NCBI GenBank assembly: GCA_027483795.1 | Contig: JAIXTT010000032.1 | Coordinates: 1-57,522, forward strand | Direction: 5' to 3' | Source of the DNA: Hyphomicrobiales bacterium | Lineage (GTDB): Bacteria; Pseudomonadota; Alphaproteobacteria; Rhizobiales; Beijerinckiaceae | DNA length: 57,522 nucleotides | In this document: positions 1 to 10,392 of the stretch, one piece after another | Layout: every line of letters begins with the position of its first letter | Position numbering within the stretch: position 1 is the stretch's first letter | The notes under the pieces: model-generated | Database searches by the model: none | Seen by the model: only the letters and a program-made list of their open reading frames with translations | What the model was told of the DNA's origin: nothing | Program-made: the position numbers and the translations under genes

Positions 1-2226
<2,226 letters not shown>

Positions 2227-2354
2227 GGACGCTCCGTCTCAAGACCGAGCGTTCCACCGCAAATTCGCCGGTACCTTCCCCGCGCTCTCGGGTTTACCAT
2301 ACGTCATCCAAGAGACGCCGGTCCGTCCTCGACGGGCCGCGCAGGGAGGCGGCC

Positions 2355-2687
2355 ATGATTTCCATCGTCGACATCTGCGGGATGTGCGGTCTCGATCGCG
2401 ACCAGATCGACGCCATCGCCGAGCATGAGCATGTGCCGGAGGTCGCCGCGGCGGCGCTCGGCCATTATCTCATCGAACACATGCATCACGGACCGGAAAA
2501 GATCCGCGACATGATCGTGGACGATCTCTGCTCCGCGCTTCGTCGCGACGACCGTCATCACGCCGCCGAACTGCTGATGGCGCTGCGGCATTTCTACCAT
2601 GCGCATCCCGAGGTCCGGCACATGCCGGCGCGGACGCGGGACACGCCCGAGGTCGGAGATCCCGAGGCGGGTTCCGACCTGCCCTGA
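2355..2687 (+). CDS. conserved hypothetical protein, 110 aa, His-rich
   Basis: The start is the ATG preceded by a clear GGGAGG ribosome site. The 110-residue product is acidic and histidine-rich, with EHEHVPEVAAAALGHYL near residue 23 and AAELLMALRHF near residue 69, and is probably all-helical. I recall similar short proteins of unknown function in alphaproteobacteria, with the same 'AEHEHVPE' and 'MALRHF' signatures, but I do not know a function. It lies 128 bases after metH on the same strand and could be read through from it. No signal peptide or membrane segment is visible. The Cys, His and acidic residues might bind metal; that is speculation. Confidence 0.8.
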   Translation: MISIVDICGMCGLDRDQIDAIAEHEHVPEVAAAALGHYLIEHMHHGPEKIRDMIVDDLCSALRRDDRHHAAELLMALRHFYHAHPEVRHMPARTRDTPEVGDPEAGSDLP

Positions 2688-2721
2688 ACCGCTCGCGGAG
2701 ATCCGCGTCGCCTCGTTCGTC

Positions 2722-2760
2722 GCGACGGCGGGGAGACGGGGCCGTGCGCCCCGCCGCCGC
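2722..2760. terminator. strong GC hairpin between convergent genes
   Basis: Bases 2722-2733 and 2749-2760 form a 12-pair stem with one mismatch around a 15-base loop, exactly between the stops of the 110-aa gene and ettA. It has no U-tract, so a bidirectional terminator is an inference from position and stem strength. Confidence 0.4.
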
Positions 2761-4416
2761 TCAGCGCGTGAACTGCTTGTACTTGATCCGCTTCGGAATC
2801 AGGCTGTCCGTGCCGAGGCGACGCTTCTTGTCTTCCTCATAGTCCTGGAAGTTGCCTTCGAACCATTCGACATGGCTGTCGCCCTCGAAGGCGAGCATGT
2901 GGGTGGCGATGCGGTCGAGGAAGAAGCGGTCATGCGAGATGATGACCGCGCAGCCCGCGAAATCCTCGAGCGCCTCTTCGAGCGCCCGCAACGTGTCGAC
3001 GTCGAGATCGTTGGTCGGCTCGTCGAGCAGCAGGACGTTCGCGCCCGACTTCAGCATCTTGGCGAGGTGAACACGGTCGCGCTCGCCGCCCGAAAGCATG
3101 CCGACCTTCTTCTGCTGGTCGCCGCCCTTGAAGTTGAAGGCGCCGCAATAGGCCCGCGAATTGATCTCGCGCTTGCCGAGATAGATCACCTCGTTGCCGT
3201 CCGAGATCTCCTCCCAGACGGTCTTCTTCGGGTCGAGCGCGTCGCGCGACTGGTCGACATAGCCGAGCTTGACGCTGTCGCCGATCGTGATCGAGCCGCC
3301 GTCGGGCTTCTCCGTGCCGGTGATCATGCGGAACAGCGTGGTCTTGCCCGCGCCGTTCGGCCCGATCACGCCGACGATGCCGCCCGGCGGCAGCTTGAAG
3401 GACAGGCCGTCGATCAGCAGGCGGTCGCCGAAGGCCTTGTTGAGGCCGTTGAACTCGATGACGTTCTGGCCGAGGCGCTCCGCGACCGGGATGACGATCT
3501 GGGCGGTCGTCGGCGCCTTGTCGGCCTGCTTGGCGACGAGATCCTCGTAGCGCTGGATGCGGGCCTTGGACTTGGTCTGCCGCGCCTTGGGCGACGCCTG
3601 AATCCACTCGCTTTCGCGCTCGAGAGCGCGCATGCGGGCCTCTTCCTCGCGGCCTTCCTGCTGCAGGCGCTTCTGCTTCTGCGTCAACCAGGAGGAATAG
3701 TTGCCCTCGTAGGGAATGCCGCGGCCGCGGTCGAGTTCGAGAATCCAGCCCGTCACGTTGTCGAGGAAGTAGCGGTCGTGGGTGACGATCAGGATCGCGC
3801 CGGGATAGGTGCGCAGATGCCCTTCGAGCCAGTTCACCGTCTCGGCGTCGAGATGGTTGGTCGGTTCGTCGAGGAGCAGCAATTCGGGCTGTTCGAGCAG
3901 CAGCCGGCAGAGCGCGACGCGGCGGCGCTCGCCGCCCGAAAGCTTGGAGACGTCGGCGTCGTCGGCGGGGCAGCGCAGCGCGTCCATGGCCTGATCGACC
4001 TTGGAGTCGAGATCCCAGAGACCCTTGGCCTCGATCTCGTCCTGCAGGCGGGTCATCTCGTCCGCCGTCTCGTCCGAATAATTCATGGCGAGTTCGTTGT
4101 AGCGGTCGAGGATCGCCTTCTGCGCGGCGACGCCGTCCATCACGTTCTCGCGGACGCTCTTGCCCTCGTCGAGATGCGGCTCCTGCGGCAGATAGCCGAC
4201 GCGCGCGCCTTCCTGCACCCAGCCGTCGCCGACGAACTCCTTGTCGATGCCGGCCATGATGCGGAGCAGCGTCGACTTGCCCGAGCCGTTGACGCCGAGA
4301 ACGCCGATCTTGGCGTCCGGGTAGAAGGAGAGATGCACGTTGTCGAGCACCTTCTTGCCGCCCGGATAGGTCTTGGTCAGACCCTGCATGTGATAGACGA
4401 ACTGGTAGGAAGCCAT
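2761..4416 (-). CDS. ettA: energy-dependent translational throttle protein EttA (ABC-F)
   Basis: Soluble ABC-F ATPase that binds the ribosomal E site and gates translation according to ATP/ADP level. At 551 residues it has the EttA length. Two ABC cassettes are complete: Walker [10 protein letters not shown] and GPNGAGKTT, signatures LSGGERRR and LSGGERDR, and Walker [12 protein letters not shown] and [12 protein letters not shown] charged linker lies between them and there are no membrane segments. The start has a GAGGTCC ribosome site 7 bases upstream. The gene is monocistronic and convergent with the gene on its left. Family assignment is secure; EttA rather than Uup or YheS is favoured by length and by the absence of a C-terminal coiled coil. 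Confidence 0.95.
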   Translation of the reverse strand: MASYQFVYHMQGLTKTYPGGKKVLDNVHLSFYPDAKIGVLGVNGSGKSTLLRIMAGIDKEFVGDGWVQEGARVGYLPQEPHLDEGKSVRENVMDGVAAQKAILDRYNELAMNYSDETADEMTRLQDEIEAKGLWDLDSKVDQAMDALRCPADDADVSKLSGGERRRVALCRLLLEQPELLLLDEPTNHLDAETVNWLEGHLRTYPGAILIVTHDRYFLDNVTGWILELDRGRGIPYEGNYSSWLTQKQKRLQQEGREEEARMRALERESEWIQASPKARQTKSKARIQRYEDLVAKQADKAPTTAQIVIPVAERLGQNVIEFNGLNKAFGDRLLIDGLSFKLPPGGIVGVIGPNGAGKTTLFRMITGTEKPDGGSITIGDSVKLGYVDQSRDALDPKKTVWEEISDGNEVIYLGKREINSRAYCGAFNFKGGDQQKKVGMLSGGERDRVHLAKMLKSGANVLLLDEPTNDLDVDTLRALEEALEDFAGCAVIISHDRFFLDRIATHMLAFEGDSHVEWFEGNFQDYEEDKKRRLGTDSLIPKRIKYKQFTR

Positions 4417-4556
4417 CGAAGGACCTCGGCGCGCGGATGCGGCTTGAACGGGATGTCCGCTATGTAACGAGCGGCCCCACGGGCGGCAAGGGTCGGCTCC
4501 CGCATCCGATGCGAACGAAGTGCGTTCCCGCGCGTTTCCCCGGCGGGGAGAGCACC

Positions 4557-4703
4557 ATGAATCCGGACCGAGGACGCCCGCGCATCGATCGGATGAACGA
4601 CATCGACGCGCATGAGAAGAGTTATCGGGGTTTCTTGAGGGCCATCCGCCTTGCCGCCCTCACGCTCGCGCTCGTCGTCTCGGGACTGGCCCTGCTGCTC
4701 TGA
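4557..4703 (+). CDS. aa3-type cytochrome c oxidase subunit IV-like peptide
   Basis: A 48-residue peptide with a short polar N-terminus, the motif [14 protein letters not shown] and a single C-terminal membrane helix ([16 protein letters not shown]). This is the pattern of the bacterial aa3 oxidase subunit IV family (Pfam COX4_pro_2), a one-helix accessory subunit of proton-pumping cytochrome oxidase. The ATG at 4557 is chosen because GGGGAG lies 7 bases upstream; an internal ATG at 4593 (MNDIDAHEK) would give the more usual length and is a real alternative. The gene is divergent from ettA and stands alone, as is common for this family. Confidence 0.75.
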   Translation: MNPDRGRPRIDRMNDIDAHEKSYRGFLRAIRLAALTLALVVSGLALLL

Positions 4704-4754
4704 CGGTCCCCGCCGTTGCGGCGCGCCGCCCGTTCGGTTTATCTGCGACCGGAC

Positions 4755-4830
4755 GGGGGCGTAGCTCAATGGTCAGAGCCGACCGCTCATAACGGTCTGG
4801 TTGCAGGTTCGAGTCCTGCCGCCCCCACCA
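4755..4830 (+). tRNA. tRNA with CAU anticodon (Met or lysidine-type Ile)
   Basis: A complete cloverleaf of 76 bases: acceptor stem GGGGGCG/CGCCCCC, D arm GCTC...GAGC, anticodon stem GACCG/CGGTC with loop CTCATAA, T arm GCAGG-TTCGAGT-CCTGC, and an encoded CCA end. The anticodon is at 4788-4790. The initiator type is unlikely because position 1 pairs normally with G-C. Elongator Met and TilS-modified Ile2 cannot be told apart with certainty from sequence alone. Confidence 0.95.
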
Positions 4831-4839
4831 TTCGTCGCC

Positions 4840-5778
4840 TCAGCGCGGCAGGCCGAATTCCCGTAGAGCGTTCTCGTAGGCGACCTTGCGGATCACCGCG
4901 GGCGGCAGCGCCGGCAGGAGATGCTCGCGGATTTCCGAGACGAGCGCGTCGTAACGTTCCTCAAGACCGCAGCACGGGTCGGTCCCCAGCATGAAGCGGT
5001 CGGCATGGGCGACGATCACTTCGCGCCAGCCGGGCTTGATGCCGTTGCGGTCATAGACGCGCTCGACGCCGTGCGAGGGGCCCTGCGCCGACAATTCGCA
5101 GAAGACGTTCTTGGTGCGCGAAAAGAGTTCCGCCAGTTCGGCGGGCCCGGCGCCCGGCAGGCAATGCGACAGGATCAGCCGCGTGCGCCGGAACCGCTCC
5201 GCGACGCGCAGGATCTCCTCGAGGCCGCTGTTGCGCGAGGTATGGATCTGGACGAAGCCGCCGTGTTTGTCGGCGATGCGGAACATCTCCATCACCACCG
5301 GGCTTTCGAGCGGGATCTTCCGTTGAATGCCGGCCGGCGAGAAACGACTGACATTGTTGATGTGGATCTCGCCGAAACCGCGCACGGTCCCGGCGCGGAA
5401 CTCGCGTTCCGCCCGTTCGAACAGCGCCTTGAACTGCGGCCTGTCCGGATCGCTCAGCGCGGCGGCCCCGCCCATGAAGAAGACGGCGAAGAACTCCGTC
5501 TGGCCGATCGCGGGAAGGTAGCGCGGCCCCAAGGCGGCGCGCATGGCGACCGGGTCGTCCTTCGGCCCGCCGCCGACGCCGCCGCCCCAGCGGACGTTGT
5601 TGCGCTCCATCTGCGCCCGGTAATGCTCAGGACCGTATCCCTTGCCGAGATGCATGTGCATGTCGGCGATGGGAACGGTCCGCGCGAGTTCGGCGGAACT
5701 CTGCGCGCGAACGGGAAGCATGCCCCCCGATGCAAGGATGAGGAGAACGGAGGCGAGAAGACCGAAGACGCGACGCAT
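4840..5778 (-). CDS. secreted amidohydrolase-family TIM-barrel hydrolase
   Basis: 312 residues starting with a typical Sec signal peptide (MRR, a hydrophobic core, then an AQS cleavage site near residue 26), so the enzyme probably acts in the periplasm. Metal-ligand motifs of the amidohydrolase-2 family follow in order: ADMHMHLGKG near residue 38, GEIHINN, VQIHTSRN, LSHCLPGAG and MLGTDPCC. These suggest a metal-dependent hydrolase of a C-N, C-O or C-C bond; the substrate is unknown. The gene follows the tRNA tail to tail and is divergent from the M20 hydrolase gene across 119 bases, so a functional link with the catabolic island is possible but unproven. No strong ribosome site precedes the start. 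Confidence 0.85.
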   Translation of the reverse strand: MRRVFGLLASVLLILASGGMLPVRAQSSAELARTVPIADMHMHLGKGYGPEHYRAQMERNNVRWGGGVGGGPKDDPVAMRAALGPRYLPAIGQTEFFAVFFMGGAAALSDPDRPQFKALFERAEREFRAGTVRGFGEIHINNVSRFSPAGIQRKIPLESPVVMEMFRIADKHGGFVQIHTSRNSGLEEILRVAERFRRTRLILSHCLPGAGPAELAELFSRTKNVFCELSAQGPSHGVERVYDRNGIKPGWREVIVAHADRFMLGTDPCCGLEERYDALVSEIREHLLPALPPAVIRKVAYENALREFGLPR

Positions 5779-5897
5779 GCCGCAAGCTTAACCGAAAGTC
5801 CTCAGGCGAGGCATGCATCGAGCGCTTGTCCGGGGACGCATTTCCGGTCTAGGCCGAAGGGGGGACGCGGACGTCCCCTCACCTTCCGGAGCGTCCC

Positions 5898-7289
5898 ATG
5901 TCCCGCAATTCGGCCGTCGCCCATGCCCATGCCGCCTTCGACGGCGGCGCGTTCCGGGAGGTGCTGGCGCGCCGCCTCTCGATCCCGACGGAAAGTCAGA
6001 ATCCGGAGCGCGCGGCGGATCTCGCCCGCTATCTCTCCGACGAGATGATCCCGGAATTCGCTTCGCTCGGCTTCGCCTGCACGGTGCTGACGCATCCGAA
6101 GGGCAAGGGACCGTTCCTCTTCGCGGAGCGCATCGAGGATCCCGCCCTGCCGACGGTGCTGGGCTACGGCCACGGCGACGTGATCCGCGGCATGGACGAG
6201 GCGTGGAAGTCGGGAACGGGGCCGTGGACGCTGACGGAGGTCGGCGACCGCTGGTACGGGCGCGGCGTCGTCGACAACAAGGGCCAGCATTCCATCAACC
6301 TCGCCGCGCTGCGGGCGGTGCTGGAGACGCGGGGCCGCCTCGGCTTCAACGCCAAATATCTGATCGAGACGGGCGAGGAGGTCGGCTCGCCGGGCTTGAA
6401 GGAACTCTGCGCGGAGCATCGCGAGCGCTTCCGCGCCGACATGCTGATCGCCTCGGACGGACCGCGCCTCTCGGCGGAACGGCCGACCGTGTTTCTCGGC
6501 GCGCGGGGCGGCATCTCGCTGGACCTCGCGATCGAGGCGCGCGAGGGCGGGCATCATTCGGGCAATTGGGGCGGGCTCATCTCGAACCCCGCGATCCGGC
6601 TCGCCCATGCGATCGCTTCCATCGTCGGGCCGACGGGGCAGATCCGGCTGCCGGAACTCGTGCCCTCGGAGATCCCCGCAGCGGTGCGCGCGGCGCTGAA
6701 GGATCTCGAAGTCGACGGCGGCGAGGACGGGCCGGCCGTCGAACCGTGGTGGGGCGAGCCCGGGCTGACGCCTGCCGAGCGGGTGTTCGGCTGGTGCAAT
6801 TTCGAGGTTCTCGCCTTCGAGGCGGGGAACCCGCAGGCGCCCGTCAACGCGATCCCGCCGAGGGCCCGGGCGCGATGCCAGCTGCGCTTCGTCGTGGGCG
6901 TCGATCCCGAAGGGGTGGTTCCGGCGCTCCGCCGGCATCTCGCGCGGCAGGGGCTTTCGGACGTGAAGGTCGAGAAGGCGCGCGACGAGGTCTTCGCGGC
7001 GACGCGGCTCGACCCGGACCATCCCTATGTCGGCTTCACGCTGGCCTCGATCGAGAGGACGACGGGGAAGACGCCGGCGCTGCTTCCCAATCTCGGCGGC
7101 GCGCTGCCGAACGACATCTTCGCTGAGATCCTCGGCCTGCCGACGATCTGGGTGCCGCATTCCTATCCGGGCTGCTCGCAGCACGCGCCGAACGAGCATG
7201 TGCCGAAGGCGCTGGTGCGCGAAGCGCTGGGGCTGATGGCCGGGCTTTATTGGGACATCGGCGAGGCCGGGGCGCGGCTGAAGGGCTGA
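5898..7289 (+). CDS. M20 family metallohydrolase (ArgE/DapE-like)
   Basis: A cytoplasmic dizinc amidase or peptidase of 463 residues, normal for the family. Ligand motifs: GYGHGDV (His92, Asp94), GRGVVDNKGQ (Asp126, the bridging ligand), ETGEEVGS (Glu160 catalytic base, Glu161 ligand), IASDGPR, and the distal His in CSQHAPNEH near the C-terminus. An inserted dimerisation domain lies between about residues 190 and 340. The start has GGAG 7 bases upstream. It is the first gene of a catabolic-looking block and converges on the ABC permease. The family typically deacylates N-acyl amino acids or opens N-carbamoyl compounds; the true substrate cannot be read from the sequence. Confidence 0.9.
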   Translation: MSRNSAVAHAHAAFDGGAFREVLARRLSIPTESQNPERAADLARYLSDEMIPEFASLGFACTVLTHPKGKGPFLFAERIEDPALPTVLGYGHGDVIRGMDEAWKSGTGPWTLTEVGDRWYGRGVVDNKGQHSINLAALRAVLETRGRLGFNAKYLIETGEEVGSPGLKELCAEHRERFRADMLIASDGPRLSAERPTVFLGARGGISLDLAIEAREGGHHSGNWGGLISNPAIRLAHAIASIVGPTGQIRLPELVPSEIPAAVRAALKDLEVDGGEDGPAVEPWWGEPGLTPAERVFGWCNFEVLAFEAGNPQAPVNAIPPRARARCQLRFVVGVDPEGVVPALRRHLARQGLSDVKVEKARDEVFAATRLDPDHPYVGFTLASIERTTGKTPALLPNLGGALPNDIFAEILGLPTIWVPHSYPGCSQHAPNEHVPKALVREALGLMAGLYWDIGEAGARLKG

Positions 7290-7306
7290 GGGCGCTGCGG
7301 CCCCGC

Positions 7307-7384
7307 CGTCATGCCCGCGCATGCGGGCATCCGCGTCTTTCCGCCCCGAAGACGTGAATGGCCGGGACGAGCCCGGCCATGACG
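7307..7384. repeat. palindromic intergenic repeat, type CGTCATG
   Basis: An imperfect inverted repeat whose arms begin CGTCATGCCCGC and end GCCCGGCCATGACG, with inner CGTCTT/AAGACG arms. It fills most of the 138-base gap between two convergent genes. Dispersed elements of this form are common between genes in Hyphomicrobiales genomes; they may act as terminators or mRNA stabilisers. Confidence 0.6.
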
Positions 7385-7427
7385 ATGAAGAACGGCGATC
7401 TCGATCGAGAGGAAGCCGCAGCGCCCC

Positions 7428-8312
7428 TCAATTCTCCCGGCGGATGGCGCTTTCGTGCCAGCGGCGCAGGAAGAGATGCGCGATCCAGCTCGTGACGAGG
7501 AAGATCGCGATGCCCGACAAGGAGATCAGGATCAGCGCGGCGAACATGCGCGGGATCCGCAGCTGATATCCCGACTCGAGAATGCGGTAGGCCAGGCCAG
7601 ACGCATTGCCGCCCGAACCCGCGACGAATTCCGCCACCACCGCGCCGATCAGCGCGAGGCCGCCGGAGATTTTCAGGCCCGCGAGGAAATAGGGAAGCGC
7701 GGCCGGAAGGCGCAGATGGCGCAAGGTCTGCCAACGCGAGGCGCGATAGAGCTGGAACAGGTTGATGAGATTGTGGTCGGCCGAATTGAGGCCGAGGATC
7801 GTGTTCGACAGGATCGGGAAGAAGGCCACGAGCCAGGCGCAGATGAGCAGCGAGAGATTGATGTCGCCGACCCAGATGATGATCAACGGCGCGATGGAGA
7901 CGACGGGCGTCACCTGCAGGATCACCGCATAGGGGAACAGCGATTTTTCCAGCCATTTCGACTGGGTGAAGAGGATCGCGAGCGCCACGCCCACCGTCAC
8001 CGCCGCGACCAGAGCGGCGAAGGTGATCCGCAGCGTGATCCACAGCGCGCCCGACAGCGTGTCCCAATCGGTGACCAGCGTCTTGGCGATCAGCAGCGGC
8101 CCCGGCAGGATGTAGGACGGGACCCGCTTCCACTCGACGATCAGTTCCCACGCGGCGAGCGCGAACAGGCCGATCGTCAAGGGCGCGATGATTCCGGGCC
8201 AGGCCGAGACCGGCAGGCCGAGGACGCGACGTTCCTCGACGAAGACGGGACGGGCTTCGGCATCCGTGCCGTCGTGAGGGACGGAGGGGCCGGCGAGGGG
8301 CATGTCGGTCAT
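7428..8312 (-). CDS. ABC transporter permease, taurine/pyrimidine-precursor (SsuC/ThiX) type
   Basis: 294 residues with an N-terminal cytoplasmic tail and about six membrane helices. The EAA-like coupling stretch lies near RASRWQTLRHLRLPAALP, as in BPD_transp_1 permeases of nitrate, sulfonate, taurine and pyrimidine importers. The ATG at 8312 overlaps the TGA of the ATPase gene (ATGA), which settles the start. It is the last gene of a three-gene import operon (binding protein, ATPase, permease). It would form the homodimeric inner-membrane channel. The ligand is predicted only at the level of small organic nitrogen or sulfur compounds. Confidence 0.92.
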   Translation of the reverse strand: MTDMPLAGPSVPHDGTDAEARPVFVEERRVLGLPVSAWPGIIAPLTIGLFALAAWELIVEWKRVPSYILPGPLLIAKTLVTDWDTLSGALWITLRITFAALVAAVTVGVALAILFTQSKWLEKSLFPYAVILQVTPVVSIAPLIIIWVGDINLSLLICAWLVAFFPILSNTILGLNSADHNLINLFQLYRASRWQTLRHLRLPAALPYFLAGLKISGGLALIGAVVAEFVAGSGGNASGLAYRILESGYQLRIPRMFAALILISLSGIAIFLVTSWIAHLFLRRWHESAIRREN

Positions 8313-9115
8313 CCCGCGATGGCCTTCTTCAGGGTTTCGGACGCGACGCGGCAAAGATGCGCGTATTCGGCCGACGTACGGAACAGATCGTCGCGCGGAT
8401 AGGCCGCGTCGACGCGGAGATCGGCCATCACGCGACCCGGCCGGGCGGCCATGACCACGATGCGCTGGCTGAGATAGACGGACTCGAACACCGAATGGGT
8501 GACGAAGACGGCGGTGAAGCGGTTGCGCTCCCACAGCCCCAGAAGATCGTCGTTGAGCTTGTGCCGGGTGATCTCGTCGAGCGCGGCGAAGGGCTCGTCC
8601 ATCAGCAGGATCTTGGGCTTGGTCACCAGAGCCCGCGCGATGGAGACGCGCATCTTCATGCCGCCGGACAATTCGCGCGGATAGGAGGCCTCGAAGCCCT
8701 TGAGGCCCACGAGGGCGAGCATTTCGGCCGCGCGCGCCTCCGCATCCGGCTTGCTCACGCCCGCGAGCGTCATGGGGAGCATGACGTTCTTGAGCGCGGT
8801 GGCCCAAGGCATCAGCGTCGGATCCTGAAAGACGAAGCCGAGATCGGGCTCGGCCAGACCGCGCGAGTCGTGCGGCGCGGTCGGCCATTCGATGGTCCCG
8901 ACGCTCGGCGCGCCGAGACCCGCGATCATGCGCAGAAGCGTGGACTTGCCGCAGCCCGCCGGCCCCAGAAGGCTCACGAACTCCCCGTCCGCGAGGTCGA
9001 GATCGACCCCGCGCACCGCGAGCGTGCCGTTGGAGAACTGTTTCGAGACGCCCCTGACGGAGACGAGGGGTCGCCCCTTCGTCTCCCGGATCGCCGCAGC
9101 CGCGGAAGATGTCAC
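8309..9115 (-). CDS. ABC transporter ATP-binding protein (SsuB/TauB type)
   Basis: 268 residues forming one ATPase cassette: Walker A GPAGCGKST, Q-loop VFQDPTLMPW, signature LSGGMKMR, Walker B ILLMDEPFAALDE and the switch His in VFVTHSVFE. The signature has GGM where most families have GGQ, a known SsuB/TauB-type variant. Translation probably starts at GTG 9115, which overlaps the binding-protein stop (GTGA). It lies between the binding protein and the permease of the same importer, and energises uptake across the inner membrane. Confidence 0.93.
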   Translation of the reverse strand: MTSSAAAAIRETKGRPLVSVRGVSKQFSNGTLAVRGVDLDLADGEFVSLLGPAGCGKSTLLRMIAGLGAPSVGTIEWPTAPHDSRGLAEPDLGFVFQDPTLMPWATALKNVMLPMTLAGVSKPDAEARAAEMLALVGLKGFEASYPRELSGGMKMRVSIARALVTKPKILLMDEPFAALDEITRHKLNDDLLGLWERNRFTAVFVTHSVFESVYLSQRIVVMAARPGRVMADLRVDAAYPRDDLFRTSAEYAHLCRVASETLKKAIAG

Positions 9116-10140
9116 GCGCCGACGCCCTTGTTGATGAAGTCGAGGCTGTAGGCCTTGGTCACGTCGAGCCCCTTCGGGAAGGCGCCCGCATCGGCCATCG
9201 TATCGTAGAAACGCTTCCAGCGCTCGGCCGTCATCGCGCCGATGCCGAGCTTGAGCGCATCGCCGGACCGGACGATGCCGCGCTCGTTCATGACCTTGAT
9301 CGCATAAGCGATCTTGTCGTCGGTCATGTCCGGGTTGTCCTTCTTGATCAGGGCGTTGGCCGCCTCGATCGCCGAACCGCCCTTCATGTATTCCGCCCAG
9401 CCTTCCAGCGTCGCGGTCATGAAGCGCTGCACCACGTCCTTCTTCTCCTCGACCATCTTGCGGGAGATGTTGACGGTGGTGTTGTAGTTGTCGAAGCCCG
9501 CGTCGGCGATCAGATGCACGACGGGCTGCACGCCCGCCTGCATGATCGCGTAGGGCTCGGAGGACAGGAAGCCCTGCTGCGAGATGTTCTTGTCCGCGAG
9601 GAAGGGCGCCATGTTGAAGGTGTAGGGCCGCGCCTGCTCGTCGGTGAAGCCGAACCTGGCCTTCAGGAAGGGCCAATAGCTCGTCCGGCCCGCGGCGCCG
9701 ATCAGGATCGGCTTGCCCTTGAGGTCGGCGAGCTTGTCGTTGCCGACGCCCGGGTGCGAGATGATGACCTGCGGATCCTTCTGGAAGATCGAGCCGATGC
9801 AGAGGAAGGGCAGACCTTCGCGCACGTAATTGATGGCCTCGAACGAGTTCGACATGATCATGTCGACCCGGCCGCCGAGCAGAAGCTGCGAGGGATTCTG
9901 CTGCGGGCCGCCCATGCGGATGTCCGCATCGATGCCGTACTTCTTGTAGATGCCGTTGGCGACGGCGAGATAGAAGCCGCCGTGTTCGGCCTGCGCGCGC
10001 CAGTTTGTCTGGTAGCTCACCTTGTCGAGCGTCTGCGCGTTGACGCGCCCGCCCGGAACGGTGACGAGCGTGGAAGCCAAGGTGCCGCCGAGAAGCCCGA
10101 GGGCGGCGCGCCGGTCGATGCGGTATTTCGTGGTGGTCAT
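9112..10140 (-). CDS. ABC importer substrate-binding protein, NMT1/THI5-like
   Basis: 342 residues. The N-terminus has a twin-arginine-like leader (RIDRRAALGLLGG, ending near VNA), so it is probably exported to the periplasm, perhaps by Tat. The mature part begins with VSYQTNWRAQAEHGGFYLA, which is typical of NMT1/THI5-like proteins that bind pyrimidine precursors (formylaminopyrimidine, hydroxymethylpyrimidine), riboflavin-like or other small heterocycles. The ATG at 10140 has AAGGG about 8 bases upstream. It is the first gene of the import operon and is transcribed divergently from FAD oxidase 1 across a 252-base region. Ligand prediction is by family only. Confidence 0.9.
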   Translation of the reverse strand: MTTTKYRIDRRAALGLLGGTLASTLVTVPGGRVNAQTLDKVSYQTNWRAQAEHGGFYLAVANGIYKKYGIDADIRMGGPQQNPSQLLLGGRVDMIMSNSFEAINYVREGLPFLCIGSIFQKDPQVIISHPGVGNDKLADLKGKPILIGAAGRTSYWPFLKARFGFTDEQARPYTFNMAPFLADKNISQQGFLSSEPYAIMQAGVQPVVHLIADAGFDNYNTTVNISRKMVEEKKDVVQRFMTATLEGWAEYMKGGSAIEAANALIKKDNPDMTDDKIAYAIKVMNERGIVRSGDALKLGIGAMTAERWKRFYDTMADAGAFPKGLDVTKAYSLDFINKGVGA

Positions 10141-10279
10141 CGGAGAACCCTTCCCGATCGTGTCGGTGAGTGAAGCTGGCCTGAAGACGAAGCAACGAGC
10201 GTGCCGCATCGAAACACATGGAGCGGTCCGCCCCGGCGGTCAAAGGGGTGCATCGAATTCAGGCAGACCGGCGGTTTCT

Positions 10280-10287
10280 TGTGCACA
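10280..10287. promoter_or_regulatory. candidate operator TGTGCACA in the divergent promoter region
   Basis: The 252-base gap 10141-10392 separates two divergent operons, so it must hold both promoters. A perfect 8-base palindrome TGTGCACA sits near its centre, inside TCTTGTGCACAGTT, which resembles GntR-family operators. No regulator gene lies in the cluster. Confidence 0.3.
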
Positions 10288-10392
10288 GTTTTCCCGCAAA
10301 GGAGGCATGCGGCGGTGTGCATCGTCTTTGCCGCGCGGTACGCTAATTGCTCTCCACGGCAGACACGCCCGTATCGCGCAGCCGAGACCGCC

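Noticed and set aside
2227-2256. Bulged hairpin GGACGCTC/GAGCGTTCC just after metH
   Set aside because: Short stem with a bulge and no U-tract; too weak to annotate.
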